Shown here: piece by piece, positions 52,705-61,027 of the stretch
Layout of the letters: the number at the start of each line of letters is the position of its first letter
Position numbering within the stretch: the first letter of the stretch is position 1
Source of the DNA: Methanobacteriota archaeon
GTDB taxonomy: Archaea > Thermoplasmatota > Thermoplasmata > UBA10834
DNA length: 64,000 nucleotides
Reading direction: 5' to 3'
NCBI GenBank assembly: GCA_020347645.1
Contig: CP070736.1
Coordinates: 253,144-317,143 of the forward strand
Made by a program: the position numbers and the translations under genes
Notes under the pieces: model-generated
Told to the model about the DNA's origin: nothing
Databases searched by the model: none
Seen by the model: the letters and a program-made list of their open reading frames with translations, nothing else

Positions 52705-53286
52705 ATGGGTGCGAGCGTTCTGGGTATCTTGGGGAGTCCTCGGCTCAAGGGCAACACAGCCGATATCTTGGAGGCTGTTCTCAATGGCGCGCGCGAAGAA
52801 GGTGCCGAGGTAGAGTGCCTGGCCCTCGCCAAGATGAAGATAGAACCCTGCGTGGAATGTCGGAGGTGCGATGACGAAGCCGAATGCGCTGTCAAGACGG
52901 ATGACATGCAGAAGATATACGCAAGGATAAGGAAAGTAGACGCTATCGTCCTCGCGTCGCCCATCTTCTTCATGGGCGTCACTGCTCAAGCCAAGGCGAT
53001 GATAGACAGGTGCCAGAGCTATTGGGTGGAACGCTTCGTACTAAAGAAGCGCGCATATGAGGGCAAGCCGAGGCCTCGAGGATTGTTCGTCGCGTGTGCG
53101 GGTTCACCCAAGGAGATCGTCTTCGACCCTGCGAGGCATATAGTGCGGGCGTTCTTTGCCGCTTTGGACTACGAGTACGCTGGAGAGGTGCTCCTCGGAT
53201 TCACTGACGACCCAGAGCTCGCCCCTCGAAAGGCGGTTGCGCTAGATAATGCGCGCCTCGCAGGAAGAGAGCTGGCGAGAGGATGA
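52705..53286 (+). CDS. Iron-sulfur flavoprotein / NADPH-dependent FMN reductase (second copy)
   Basis: A 193-residue paralogue of the 3327 protein. FMN loop ILGSPRLKGNTADI, then cluster cysteines in PCVECRRCDDEAEC (CX2CX2CX5C), and SPIFFMGVTAQAKAMIDRCQ. Start ATG at 52705 (GTG at 52693 is also in frame). A TATA-like CATATAAT lies near 52649-52656. Confidence 0.9.
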   Translation: MGASVLGILGSPRLKGNTADILEAVLNGAREEGAEVECLALAKMKIEPCVECRRCDDEAECAVKTDDMQKIYARIRKVDAIVLASPIFFMGVTAQAKAMIDRCQSYWVERFVLKKRAYEGKPRPRGLFVACAGSPKEIVFDPARHIVRAFFAALDYEYAGEVLLGFTDDPELAPRKAVALDNARLAGRELARG

Positions 53287-53304
53287 GTGATTAGCTCATG
53301 CAGG

Positions 53305-54465
53305 CTAGACAAGTCTGCCCTTGATCATCACTGGAGTGATCTTGCCGCTGCGTCTCTTGACCTCGATGTTTACCCCAGGAGCGCTGACGAAATCCCAATG
53401 CATTATCGATTCGGAAGTTCCGCCGTACGATTTGTTGAATCCAAAGGCCAAGTGGACGGTTCCAGCGATTTTTTCGTCGGTCAATATGTAGCCGATTGCC
53501 TTCTTGATCTTGGGGTTGAACCCTATTCCAAGCTCTCCGAGATTCAGCGTTCTCACTCTACTGTATTTCCCCTTGTCTATCTTCTCGCATTCTTTGAAAC
53601 TGGCGACGAGCTGGTCTAGATTATTGCGTGCCTCCGCCTCTTCGAGAAGCAGCCTGCCTCTCCGGAACTTGAGGCGTACTCCCTCAACCAGTTTGCCCGA
53701 CATCCTATCCTGGGTGAGAGGGCAATAGATAGTCCCTTCTCCCACAGTCTCCCTCGGAGCAAAGAAGAACTCGCCAGCCGGAAGGTTGGCTCCGCGATCC
53801 CCGACATTGAAATCGCTTGCGCTGATGAAACCGTCGTCGATATTCCCTCTCCTACCAGCTACATTGACTTTAAAGTCCGTCCCTTCATCGTCCCATACAT
53901 GGACCCAAGACGCGCCACGAAACCGAGCCGCCATCTTCTTCCCGATGCTCATGAGCTCCTTCGGAGAAACGGATATGCCGCCAATCACCGTCTTCTCATA
54001 TTGCTCAAACGGAATGCCATATCTTCTCGCGGCAGCCTTCGTCGGCCATCCCGCATAAAGCCACTTCTTTCCGCGCTTGGGATGGTTGACGATATCGACA
54101 ACAGGCAGCATCGCCTTTTGTCTGGCAGCGAGTTTCGCGCGGGGAAAGCCCTCAGCAACTCGGGGATCGTCGATCTCCTCGACTGCAATGAGGGTATCGG
54201 CGCTCTTCACCATCCCTACGTAGTGCTTGGGAGTGGTAGCAAGGGTAGATGAGGGTATTTCGTCAAAGACTGCCTTGGAGTATCTATCGGATGTAATGAT
54301 AATCATCGGCAGCGCCCCCTTTCTATAGCACTCAAGGGAGATCTCTTCCAGGAGTTCTTGGGCATGAGCACCGCCTCTTACGATGGTATTCTCACCGCGC
54401 TTGAGGTTGCAGGTCTCCACCATGTTTCTTGCACATGCGCGAACCTTTCTAGAGCTGATTGCCAT
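53305..54465 (-). CDS. M29-family aminopeptidase
   Basis: A 386-residue metallopeptidase of the aminopeptidase T/II type. Conserved parts include IVRGGAHAQELLEEI, the middle GDRGANLPAGEFFFAP (a metal ligand is the Glu) and AIGYILTDEKIAGTVHLAFGFNKSYGG with HWDFV at the end (His and Asp ligands). It removes N-terminal residues from peptides. ATG at 54465 has GGTGGAG upstream; the frame runs to 54606 without support. Confidence 0.88.
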   Translation of the reverse strand: MAISSRKVRACARNMVETCNLKRGENTIVRGGAHAQELLEEISLECYRKGALPMIIITSDRYSKAVFDEIPSSTLATTPKHYVGMVKSADTLIAVEEIDDPRVAEGFPRAKLAARQKAMLPVVDIVNHPKRGKKWLYAGWPTKAAARRYGIPFEQYEKTVIGGISVSPKELMSIGKKMAARFRGASWVHVWDDEGTDFKVNVAGRRGNIDDGFISASDFNVGDRGANLPAGEFFFAPRETVGEGTIYCPLTQDRMSGKLVEGVRLKFRRGRLLLEEAEARNNLDQLVASFKECEKIDKGKYSRVRTLNLGELGIGFNPKIKKAIGYILTDEKIAGTVHLAFGFNKSYGGTSESIMHWDFVSAPGVNIEVKRRSGKITPVMIKGRLV

Positions 54466-54542
54466 GGACTCCACCTCTGTACTACTGCCAGGCTCAGAAC
54501 AATACAAAAACGTTGTGTCGAATAGCGATGGACTTTGAGTCT

Positions 54543-54989
54543 TCACAAAGCCATAGCAACAACCTTCGGAGAGCAGGTGACATTGAATTGAGGACATTTT
54601 CTGCAAGTCTCAACGGTCGGTCCTCGCTGGTTCCCCTCCGGACTGACCACGAAACCCATGTGCAGGAAGAAACCTGGCGTTCTCGCGAGCGCCCAAAGCT
54701 CTTTCGCCCCTTGCTCCTTGGCGTCCGCAACAACCCTTTCAACTAGCTTTCTTCCGAATCCCTTGCCCCGATCCCTTTCTCTGACCGCGAGCCACTCCAC
54801 CGAGTATTCGCCACGCGAGAGCTTCAAAGCGACGCACCCAACGAGTTCTTCACCTATGTAGTAACCGTAGACACGAATGATTCCGTCGAATCTCCCGTCT
54901 TCAAGACCGGAATCGAGCGCAAGTCGTCTTACCGATTCGTAATCCTCTGTCGTCCTCAATATCCCTTCGGCAGTCCTGGCCGGAATCAT
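54543..54989 (-). CDS. GNAT acetyltransferase with C-terminal cysteine motif (ArgA-like)
   Basis: A 148-residue N-acetyltransferase. The acetyl-CoA loop is RDRGKGFGRKLVE. The end ETCRKCPQFNVTCSPKV holds three cysteines, like short archaeal and bacterial ArgA-like proteins that make N-acetylglutamate for arginine synthesis. An arginine role is possible, with argF at 25941, but not shown by context. Confidence 0.8.
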   Translation of the reverse strand: MIPARTAEGILRTTEDYESVRRLALDSGLEDGRFDGIIRVYGYYIGEELVGCVALKLSRGEYSVEWLAVRERDRGKGFGRKLVERVVADAKEQGAKELWALARTPGFFLHMGFVVSPEGNQRGPTVETCRKCPQFNVTCSPKVVAMAL

Positions 54990-55025
54990 GAATCTCGAAG
55001 CCGTCGTCGGTCTAATATGTCTTTC

Positions 55026-56336
55026 TCAGAGCACTGGTCCATCCGAAGCCCTCGGAAGCACCACCTCGAACGAAGTCCCGTGGCTATAATCTCCCTCGAC
55101 TCTGTCCCTAAGGGAAATCAATCCGTTGTATCGACTGACCAGCAGGTTGACGATAGACATGCCTAAACCAGGGCCGTCCGAACTACCATGCCGTCTTTCG
55201 AGACTAGAAAGCATGCTCTTCTTTCTATCGTCTGGAATGCCCACACCATGGTCATCAATCTGCACTATCCACGAATCATGACTATTAGATATCATCACGT
55301 CTATCTCGGCCTCATCTGCTCGACAGTGTTTCACTGCGTTACCCAACAGATTCGAGAACAGATCGGTTATGAGGTCGTCTGCGATGACTATGCATTCTTC
55401 ATTCGGGAAATCGAAGTCGATAACCACTTCCTTGTCCGGGAAATCCTTCCTGATGGTGGCGATGCATTTGACGAGTACCTGCTTCAGATCGAATGCATGT
55501 CTGGTAGCAGCGCCCCCGTGGCGGATTTCGGCAAGCCTGCGAGCATTGTCGATGATTCTCCGAGCCTCACTCACCAAGGCGACCGACTTGTCGAGGTGGA
55601 AGGCGGCCTCGCTCAGAGGGGGAGAGTCTTTTCTCGCCGTTTCGATGTAGTGTGAGAGCGGGTCTATGAGGTTGCCTATCTCGCGAACCATTGTGTCAAT
55701 CTCCTCCTTGGACTCCTTCATTGCTGCAATCACATCACCGTACATCTTCGAACTCTCCACCGCTATCGCTGCAAGGTCAGTCATCATGCGGATTCCCGAT
55801 GTCGTCTCGGGTGATAGCGCCTTCGGGTCATTAGGCTCGTCAATCTCGATCCACCCTACTACATTTCCGAGCCGATCTCTCATCGGAAAGTCGATATGGT
55901 CCAAATCTCGGAAAGCATCCATCGACCCGATTTTGGATACGTCATTGATATAGTCGGTATGATCATTTGAGAGGTGCCTCAATTCAACTGCTCTGATGTG
56001 ATAGCAGTCGCAGCCCATTCTGAACCTTTCTCTGAGCTCTTCCCCCTTCCTCTCAAGCGTGTACTCGTGTTTCTTAATGGCTTTGGCCTGCTCTTCAGAA
56101 AAGCCGCGGACAAGCACGGGTCTGAAACATCCAGCATCATCATCTAGCAGGCATATCGTCAGCGATTCAACTGCGAATCGGGAAAGGAGCACGAATGCTA
56201 TTCGGTCGAACAACGTCTCAAGAGATTCCGCGCGCGCAATCAGTCTAAGAATGTCCGCGACATTCCCTTGGAAGTGTGTTGCGGATTCATGGATAGTCTC
56301 TTCTGGATCTATACGACTGTCTGCCAATTTCTGCAT
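55026..56336 (-). CDS. GAF-domain kinase lacking the phosphoacceptor histidine
   Basis: A 436-residue paralogue of the kinase at 43384. GAF domain about 25-200 (FAVESLTICLLDDDAGCFRPV, GWIEIDEPNDP). The kinase part has the N-box Asn333 (FSNLLGNAVKH), G1 DDHGVGIP (361-368) and G2 GPGLGMSIV, all intact. The histidine helix is kept in outline (VREIGNLIDPLSHYIETA) but the His of HDINN is Arg218. So ATP binding is likely while self-phosphorylation on that site is not. It might phosphorylate another protein or act as an ATP-driven switch. Start ATG at 56336. Confidence 0.88.
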   Translation of the reverse strand: MQKLADSRIDPEETIHESATHFQGNVADILRLIARAESLETLFDRIAFVLLSRFAVESLTICLLDDDAGCFRPVLVRGFSEEQAKAIKKHEYTLERKGEELRERFRMGCDCYHIRAVELRHLSNDHTDYINDVSKIGSMDAFRDLDHIDFPMRDRLGNVVGWIEIDEPNDPKALSPETTSGIRMMTDLAAIAVESSKMYGDVIAAMKESKEEIDTMVREIGNLIDPLSHYIETARKDSPPLSEAAFHLDKSVALVSEARRIIDNARRLAEIRHGGAATRHAFDLKQVLVKCIATIRKDFPDKEVVIDFDFPNEECIVIADDLITDLFSNLLGNAVKHCRADEAEIDVMISNSHDSWIVQIDDHGVGIPDDRKKSMLSSLERRHGSSDGPGLGMSIVNLLVSRYNGLISLRDRVEGDYSHGTSFEVVLPRASDGPVL

Positions 56337-56543
56337 TAGCCATCTCTCGAGTGCAATCCCGTCAATTGGAATTCACAGCGGCTTATAAAAAGATGTCGAA
56401 GGCGCCCGCGTCCTCCTGAGGGAGTGAACGAAGAGCCCCAACGTTACGCTTCCGACCGACGTTCGCAGGCATTGTCAGTCGCCGATTGACATGATTATCA
56501 AATATCATGATGCAGATGCGACTCTCAAAAGGAGGCAGTGAGA

Positions 56544-57404
56544 GTGTCCGCGAGGACGATGAAGCAGAAAGATATCTCCTTCGCCATCGACCTGATTCGC
56601 AACGAAGGATGGGGCCACACACGAGTCGACCTTGAACGGATGCTGTCGCTTAGTCCGAAGGGAAGCTACGTATGGGAGACCGCGGGAGAGCGGCATGGGT
56701 TCGTCACAAGCATTAGATATGAGAACACTGCGATGATTGGCCATCTCTTGGTAACGAGCGAAAGCAGAGGACGCAATGTAGGAAAGAGCCTTCTAAGCAC
56801 CCTCTTGGATGACATCGATTCTTCTGGCGTACAATCGACAATGCTGTATGCGACGAACGAAGGTTCCGGACTCTATCGTCAGTTCGGGTTTGAAGAAAGC
56901 GGTCTTGAGCTGTCTGCGATTGGCATCCTTGTGAAGGAAGGCGATAGGTCGGAAATCGAGACGGCCTGCACAGGCATCAATGAAGAGGACCTAGCTGATA
57001 TCGCCTCGAACGACCGAAAGATTTTTGGCGATGATAGGTCAGAGTTGATGACAAGGCTGTTTCGAGAATTCCCGGAGCACTCCTTCAAAGCGGAAAACGC
57101 GGGGCACATCTCAGGGTACATTCTAGGAAGGCGAACTCCAATCGGATTCGACATAGGACCATGGTTCTGTTCTTCCGGTCGCAAAGACTCAGCCAATCTC
57201 CTGAACTCCGCAATACGATCATTCCCATGCGGAGGCAGAATCGACCTGTCATCGTTCGCTTCGAATTCAGATGTTCCCCGCATAATCGCCAGGTACCACA
57301 GATACAGAAGGACTGAAAGCGTAAAACTCATGATCCGTGGCGAGAGGAGATATGCCACCGATGTGAACCATGTCCTCGGAGTCGCTGGTTTCGAGTTGGG
57401 GTGA
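56544..57404 (+). CDS. Double-domain GNAT acetyltransferase
   Basis: A 286-residue protein with an N-terminal GNAT domain (acetyl-CoA loop SRGRNVGKSLLS, YRQFGFEESG) and a C-terminal GNAT-like half (ISGYILGRRTPIGFDIGPW) as in Acetyltransf_18-type proteins. Substrate unknown. GTG at 56544 is eight bases after GGAGG, a better spacing than GTG at 56538. One of three GNAT genes within 3 kb. Confidence 0.85.
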   Translation: MSARTMKQKDISFAIDLIRNEGWGHTRVDLERMLSLSPKGSYVWETAGERHGFVTSIRYENTAMIGHLLVTSESRGRNVGKSLLSTLLDDIDSSGVQSTMLYATNEGSGLYRQFGFEESGLELSAIGILVKEGDRSEIETACTGINEEDLADIASNDRKIFGDDRSELMTRLFREFPEHSFKAENAGHISGYILGRRTPIGFDIGPWFCSSGRKDSANLLNSAIRSFPCGGRIDLSSFASNSDVPRIIARYHRYRRTESVKLMIRGERRYATDVNHVLGVAGFELG

Positions 57405-57412
57405 AGCCATCG

Positions 57413-57874
57413 TCAGACATCGTCCGCGTCTCTTTTCGTATAATACGCGATCCCATCTTCGCGCTTGAACCCATTCTGGAGAAAGAACGCCTCAGAGGGG
57501 TTGTTGTCGTCTTCAATGAGGGTGCATATGATCTGACGACCCCTCTTCCTTAAAGCTACTTCGCACAGCTCTAGAAGAGTCGATGCAATGCCACTCCGTT
57601 GCATGTCAGGCGCAACCGCAAGACGGTTTATCCAGCCTTTGCGTCCATCATCACTGCCCATCACTATGCCCACCATTCTGTCTCCTACGAATGCGCCGAT
57701 GAACAGGTCCGGCGATTCGAGCAGCTGTCTGCCAAGGTTCTCAACGGTATCTCTTCCCGCCGGTTTGGTTGGCAATCCTGCCTCCGACCACAGAGAGACC
57801 ATTTGCCCGACTTCCTCGTCAACAATCGGACGCGTGACAATATTCTCACCTTTCGCCTTCGTCAAGACCTCCAC
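57413..57874 (-). CDS. GNAT acetyltransferase
   Basis: A 153-residue single-domain N-acetyltransferase: INRLAVAPDMQRSGIASTLLE (acetyl-CoA site) and EAFFLQNGFKREDGIAYYTK. Resembles RimI-like or small-molecule acetylases; no clear target. Converges with the double GNAT, eight bases apart. Confidence 0.88.
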   Translation of the reverse strand: MEVLTKAKGENIVTRPIVDEEVGQMVSLWSEAGLPTKPAGRDTVENLGRQLLESPDLFIGAFVGDRMVGIVMGSDDGRKGWINRLAVAPDMQRSGIASTLLELCEVALRKRGRQIICTLIEDDNNPSEAFFLQNGFKREDGIAYYTKRDADDV

Positions 57875-57914
57875 CTCTCAATCGGGCTGTCAAAAAGGAT
57901 ACCCTTCTATGAGC

Positions 57915-58748
57915 TTAGAGATATCCTTCTCTTCCCGCTGAGGAGGCAATCATCATCATGGCTTCGAATACGCGGAATGCTTCAATCATGTCTTTTGCCT
58001 CGTAAACGACAGATTCTCCATTCGTCCGCTCCACAAGCGGCATCTGTGAGACATACTGCGCCATGATTGTCCGAGTGAACACAACCCCCAGTTTGACGGG
58101 GCGATTCACCACATACGGACTTATGGTGGCGACTTTCCCCATCGCTTTTGTGGCTCCTTCACGTATGAGTTCGCAAGCGCGATCGGGCGTAAGGGACTTG
58201 GCGCCATATACACCAACCCCTTCCTTCGTAGGAACGCCTACCACGTCCTTCATCAGCGACTGTGCTTCTCTGACGGCGTGGGCGTCGCCGGATACGAGCA
58301 CCACGGGCACATTGAAATGTCCTGCAATTGCCGAGGCCAGCCCGGACTCGCCCATCTTGATGTCGTTGAGATACAGTTCCGCGATATCATAGGAGTAGGT
58401 GTGACCTATTGTTCCAGCATGAGTGTCTCGCATCGAATGATATCCAATCTGGAATGCGGCATCAAAATCAGCCGATATACCGCCCATCATGCCCTCGCCG
58501 TAGGCCGTGCCCTCGATGATGGTCACATCCTTGTCCAGCTTCTCGTAAATCAGGTTTCTCCCCGTGTCGTGGGCATCACAAACGACGAACTCCTTTGCCC
58601 CACCCGCTTTTGCCCCTTCGATGGCAGCTTGAACCTCGTTTGTCAGAAGCTCACGCATCCTAGGGAAATCAAGACCCTTCATATCCGCTTGATCTTCATG
58701 CGCCATCCCAGCCATGCCTTCCATATCAACAGTTATGTGTACCCTCAT
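57915..58748 (-). CDS. M55-family D-aminopeptidase (DppA-like)
   Basis: A 277-residue zinc peptidase: the metal-binding VDMEGMAG, ADM/CDAHDTGRN, GYHSMRDTHAGTIGHTYS (His) and VSGDAHAVREA match DppA, which cleaves D-amino-acid peptides. Its gene lies 40 bases downstream of the GNAT. Start ATG at 58748; the MoxR gene is divergent. Confidence 0.92.
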   Translation of the reverse strand: MRVHITVDMEGMAGMAHEDQADMKGLDFPRMRELLTNEVQAAIEGAKAGGAKEFVVCDAHDTGRNLIYEKLDKDVTIIEGTAYGEGMMGGISADFDAAFQIGYHSMRDTHAGTIGHTYSYDIAELYLNDIKMGESGLASAIAGHFNVPVVLVSGDAHAVREAQSLMKDVVGVPTKEGVGVYGAKSLTPDRACELIREGATKAMGKVATISPYVVNRPVKLGVVFTRTIMAQYVSQMPLVERTNGESVVYEAKDMIEAFRVFEAMMMIASSAGREGYL

Positions 58749-58853
58749 GATATCGCCTCGATATTCGCGCCCTATGGATAAATGCTTTCACTGAGCGACT
58801 GCAACCGCACAACGTTTTTTATCGAAGTTCCAGCATCCGGGTACCGATCATCA

Positions 58854-60656
58854 ATGGGTATTCAGGAACATGTGGAGAGTATCAAACAGGCGTCTGGAAT
58901 CGTCGGAAGAGATGCAGAACTATCAAAGGGGTTGGCGGTCGTCTCCGCAAACAGACACTTGATGATAGAGGGTCCTGTTGGAGTAGGCAAAACCGTGCTA
59001 GCCAGCGCAATAGCCTCGCACACAGGTCGCCAGGTATACCGCGTCGACGGCGATGAGAGATACACCGAACAGAAGTTGTCAGGCTGGTTCGACCCTCCCG
59101 TTGCACTGGAGAAGGGATACGTTGAAGACGCCTTCATACCGGGACCATTGACGGAGGCGATGAGGAATGGAGGGGTGCTATTTGTCAACGAGATGAATCG
59201 CATGCCCGAAGGCGTCCAGAACATCCTCCTGCCAGCGATGGATGAGGGAATCATCGACATTCCAAAGGTTGGAAAGGTAAAGGCGAAGGCGGGTTTTGTC
59301 ATAATCGCTACCCAGAATCCCCGGGAATTCGTCGCAACCACCGCATTGTCTGAAGCCCTGTCCGATAGGTTCGAACTTCTCATGATCGAATATCAGCCTC
59401 GTGACGAAGAAATCGAGATTCTGATGAGAAGATTTCCCGATGTCGACGAAGATGTCCTTCAATGCGCGTCCTGGATCACTCGGCGGACGAGAGACCATCC
59501 CAACATCAGGCGGGGGGCGAGCATACGTGCAGCGATGAGCATGATAGAATTGCAGTCAGCGCTTTCAGAAGAGTTTCAAGAGAGATTGCGCAAAGCCGCA
59601 CACTTGGCACTGCCTACCAGGGTCGAATTGAGGGAAGAATCGCGAGCCACCGTCTCGGAGGTGATCGACCAAATTGTGGACGAATGCATGTCCGAGTACG
59701 GCGACGTGCAGCGTCCGCCCCCAAGGAATACTACGAAGCAGGAGGATCTCGGAGGGGGGCTCCGCGAAAAGGATTCCGAAAGGAAGACGATCGATGTGGG
59801 TGATGTTTCGAAGCTACTGGTCACGGGCAACGAAGATGAACTCCTCGAGGGAGACGACATCGGATGGAGAATAGCTCAGAATTACACCAGGATCAGGCTC
59901 GCGCTTTCTGACCCGGCCGCGCTCGAACTCGCACGAAGGATAGCCATCAGCGCCACGATACGGAGGGTGTTGAGGCTTCTCGGGCCCGTAAGCCTGCCCA
60001 CAAGGATTATCCGAGAGGAGTACTCGATCGGACATCGCGGTGAAATAGACATCGAATCGACCATCGAGAATGTGATCGACAGCCGCAACATCGAGCCTTC
60101 GGATGTGATGGTAGAGAGACGAGAGTCCAAGGATCTGTCCGTTGTGCTTATGCTAGACGCAAGCCTATCGATGAGCGGTGACAAGCTCGCGATCGCGTCC
60201 GCTGCGATTGCTGTTCTGGCATTCCGGCTAAAGATGGTAAAGTACCTGCTGATGACCTTCAACGACAGGCCCAGGACAATCAAAGATTTTGATGAATCGC
60301 TCAACCTTGATGAGCTCATACTCGGTCTCCTCGAATTCAGTGCGGGTGGTTACACAAACATCGAGAGTGCGCTTCGCGAAGGGAGCGAAGCACTGTCAAA
60401 AGCGGAGACGCGCAACCGAGTTGGAGTCATCATTACGGACGGCAACTACACAGTGGGCGGCGATCCAGCGATTGTAGCGCGATCTTTCAGACGGCTCTTT
60501 GTCGTGATGATAGCAGGTCACGACTGTCAGCCGGAAACGTGCAATGATATCGCGAGAAACGGACGGGGCCACATGTATACTGTCTCACGCTTTGATGAGG
60601 TTCCCCGCGTCCTCTATAAGGTAATGCGCGTTGTGGCACACGGTTCTCCGGGCTGA
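58854..60656 (+). CDS. Fused MoxR-type AAA ATPase and VWA domain protein
   Basis: A 600-residue protein. Residues 1-300: MoxR/Mg-chelatase-type ATPase with Walker A GPVGVGKT (40-47), GWFDPPV, Walker B GVLFVNEMNR and sensor ATQNP. A charged linker (285-330) follows. Residues about 428-590 form a VWA domain with the MIDAS motif DASLS (435-439), TNIESAL and ITDGNYT. In most genomes MoxR and VWA are separate neighbours acting as metal-insertion or assembly chaperones; here they are one chain, as in magnesium/cobalt chelatase ChlD-like proteins. ATG at 58854; TTTTTTATC lies about 35 bases upstream. No cobN or other chelatase gene is near. Confidence 0.88.
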   Translation: MGIQEHVESIKQASGIVGRDAELSKGLAVVSANRHLMIEGPVGVGKTVLASAIASHTGRQVYRVDGDERYTEQKLSGWFDPPVALEKGYVEDAFIPGPLTEAMRNGGVLFVNEMNRMPEGVQNILLPAMDEGIIDIPKVGKVKAKAGFVIIATQNPREFVATTALSEALSDRFELLMIEYQPRDEEIEILMRRFPDVDEDVLQCASWITRRTRDHPNIRRGASIRAAMSMIELQSALSEEFQERLRKAAHLALPTRVELREESRATVSEVIDQIVDECMSEYGDVQRPPPRNTTKQEDLGGGLREKDSERKTIDVGDVSKLLVTGNEDELLEGDDIGWRIAQNYTRIRLALSDPAALELARRIAISATIRRVLRLLGPVSLPTRIIREEYSIGHRGEIDIESTIENVIDSRNIEPSDVMVERRESKDLSVVLMLDASLSMSGDKLAIASAAIAVLAFRLKMVKYLLMTFNDRPRTIKDFDESLNLDELILGLLEFSAGGYTNIESALREGSEALSKAETRNRVGVIITDGNYTVGGDPAIVARSFRRLFVVMIAGHDCQPETCNDIARNGRGHMYTVSRFDEVPRVLYKVMRVVAHGSPG

Positions 60657-61027
60657 TGTGAGTGTGGAGATTCTGGTGACCAATGGCTTTTATTGTACAA
60701 TGATGAAATCAAATTGTCATTTTGTTAATGGGATATATTTTAATTTTGCTCATGACTCGACGCGCCGAAATCTGCTCCGAGAGAAAGCTTATAAAGCGCC
60801 TGAAACCCAAATTATCACTACAACTTCCTCCCCCCTCTCTTCTTTTTCTTTTTCTGTTTCTTCTCAGTTCTCCTGCCGGCATTTGCCCTGCAAGAGCGGA
60901 CTTCTTATCGTTCGGTCTCTGCTTGCCATTGTCAGAGGGGTCGGGTTCCAGCAATCTTAATATCGATTGTCCGCCGTAACCCAGGACCGCTGGTGCCTGA
61001 CCTTTGAAGCAGGTCTCCGGATGTTGA
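60657..61027. other. 371-base intergenic region
   Basis: No supported gene. It holds the palindrome ATTGTACAAT (60692-60701), an AT-rich segment with TTTTAATTTTG near 60729, a TATA-like GCTTATAAAGC (60786-60796), then a pyrimidine tract (60824-60872) nearly free of A and G, whose T-runs could end the MoxR-VWA transcript, and AATATCGATTG near 60959. The minus-strand open frame crossing it looks like chance. Confidence 0.55.
60824..60872 (+). terminator. Pyrimidine/T-rich tract
   Basis: About 49 bases with almost only C and T, including CTTTTTCTTTTTC. Archaeal polymerases end at T-runs without a hairpin, so this may end the upstream gene, about 170 bases after its stop. It could also be a purine-rich leader on the other strand, but no gene follows there. 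Confidence 0.4.
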
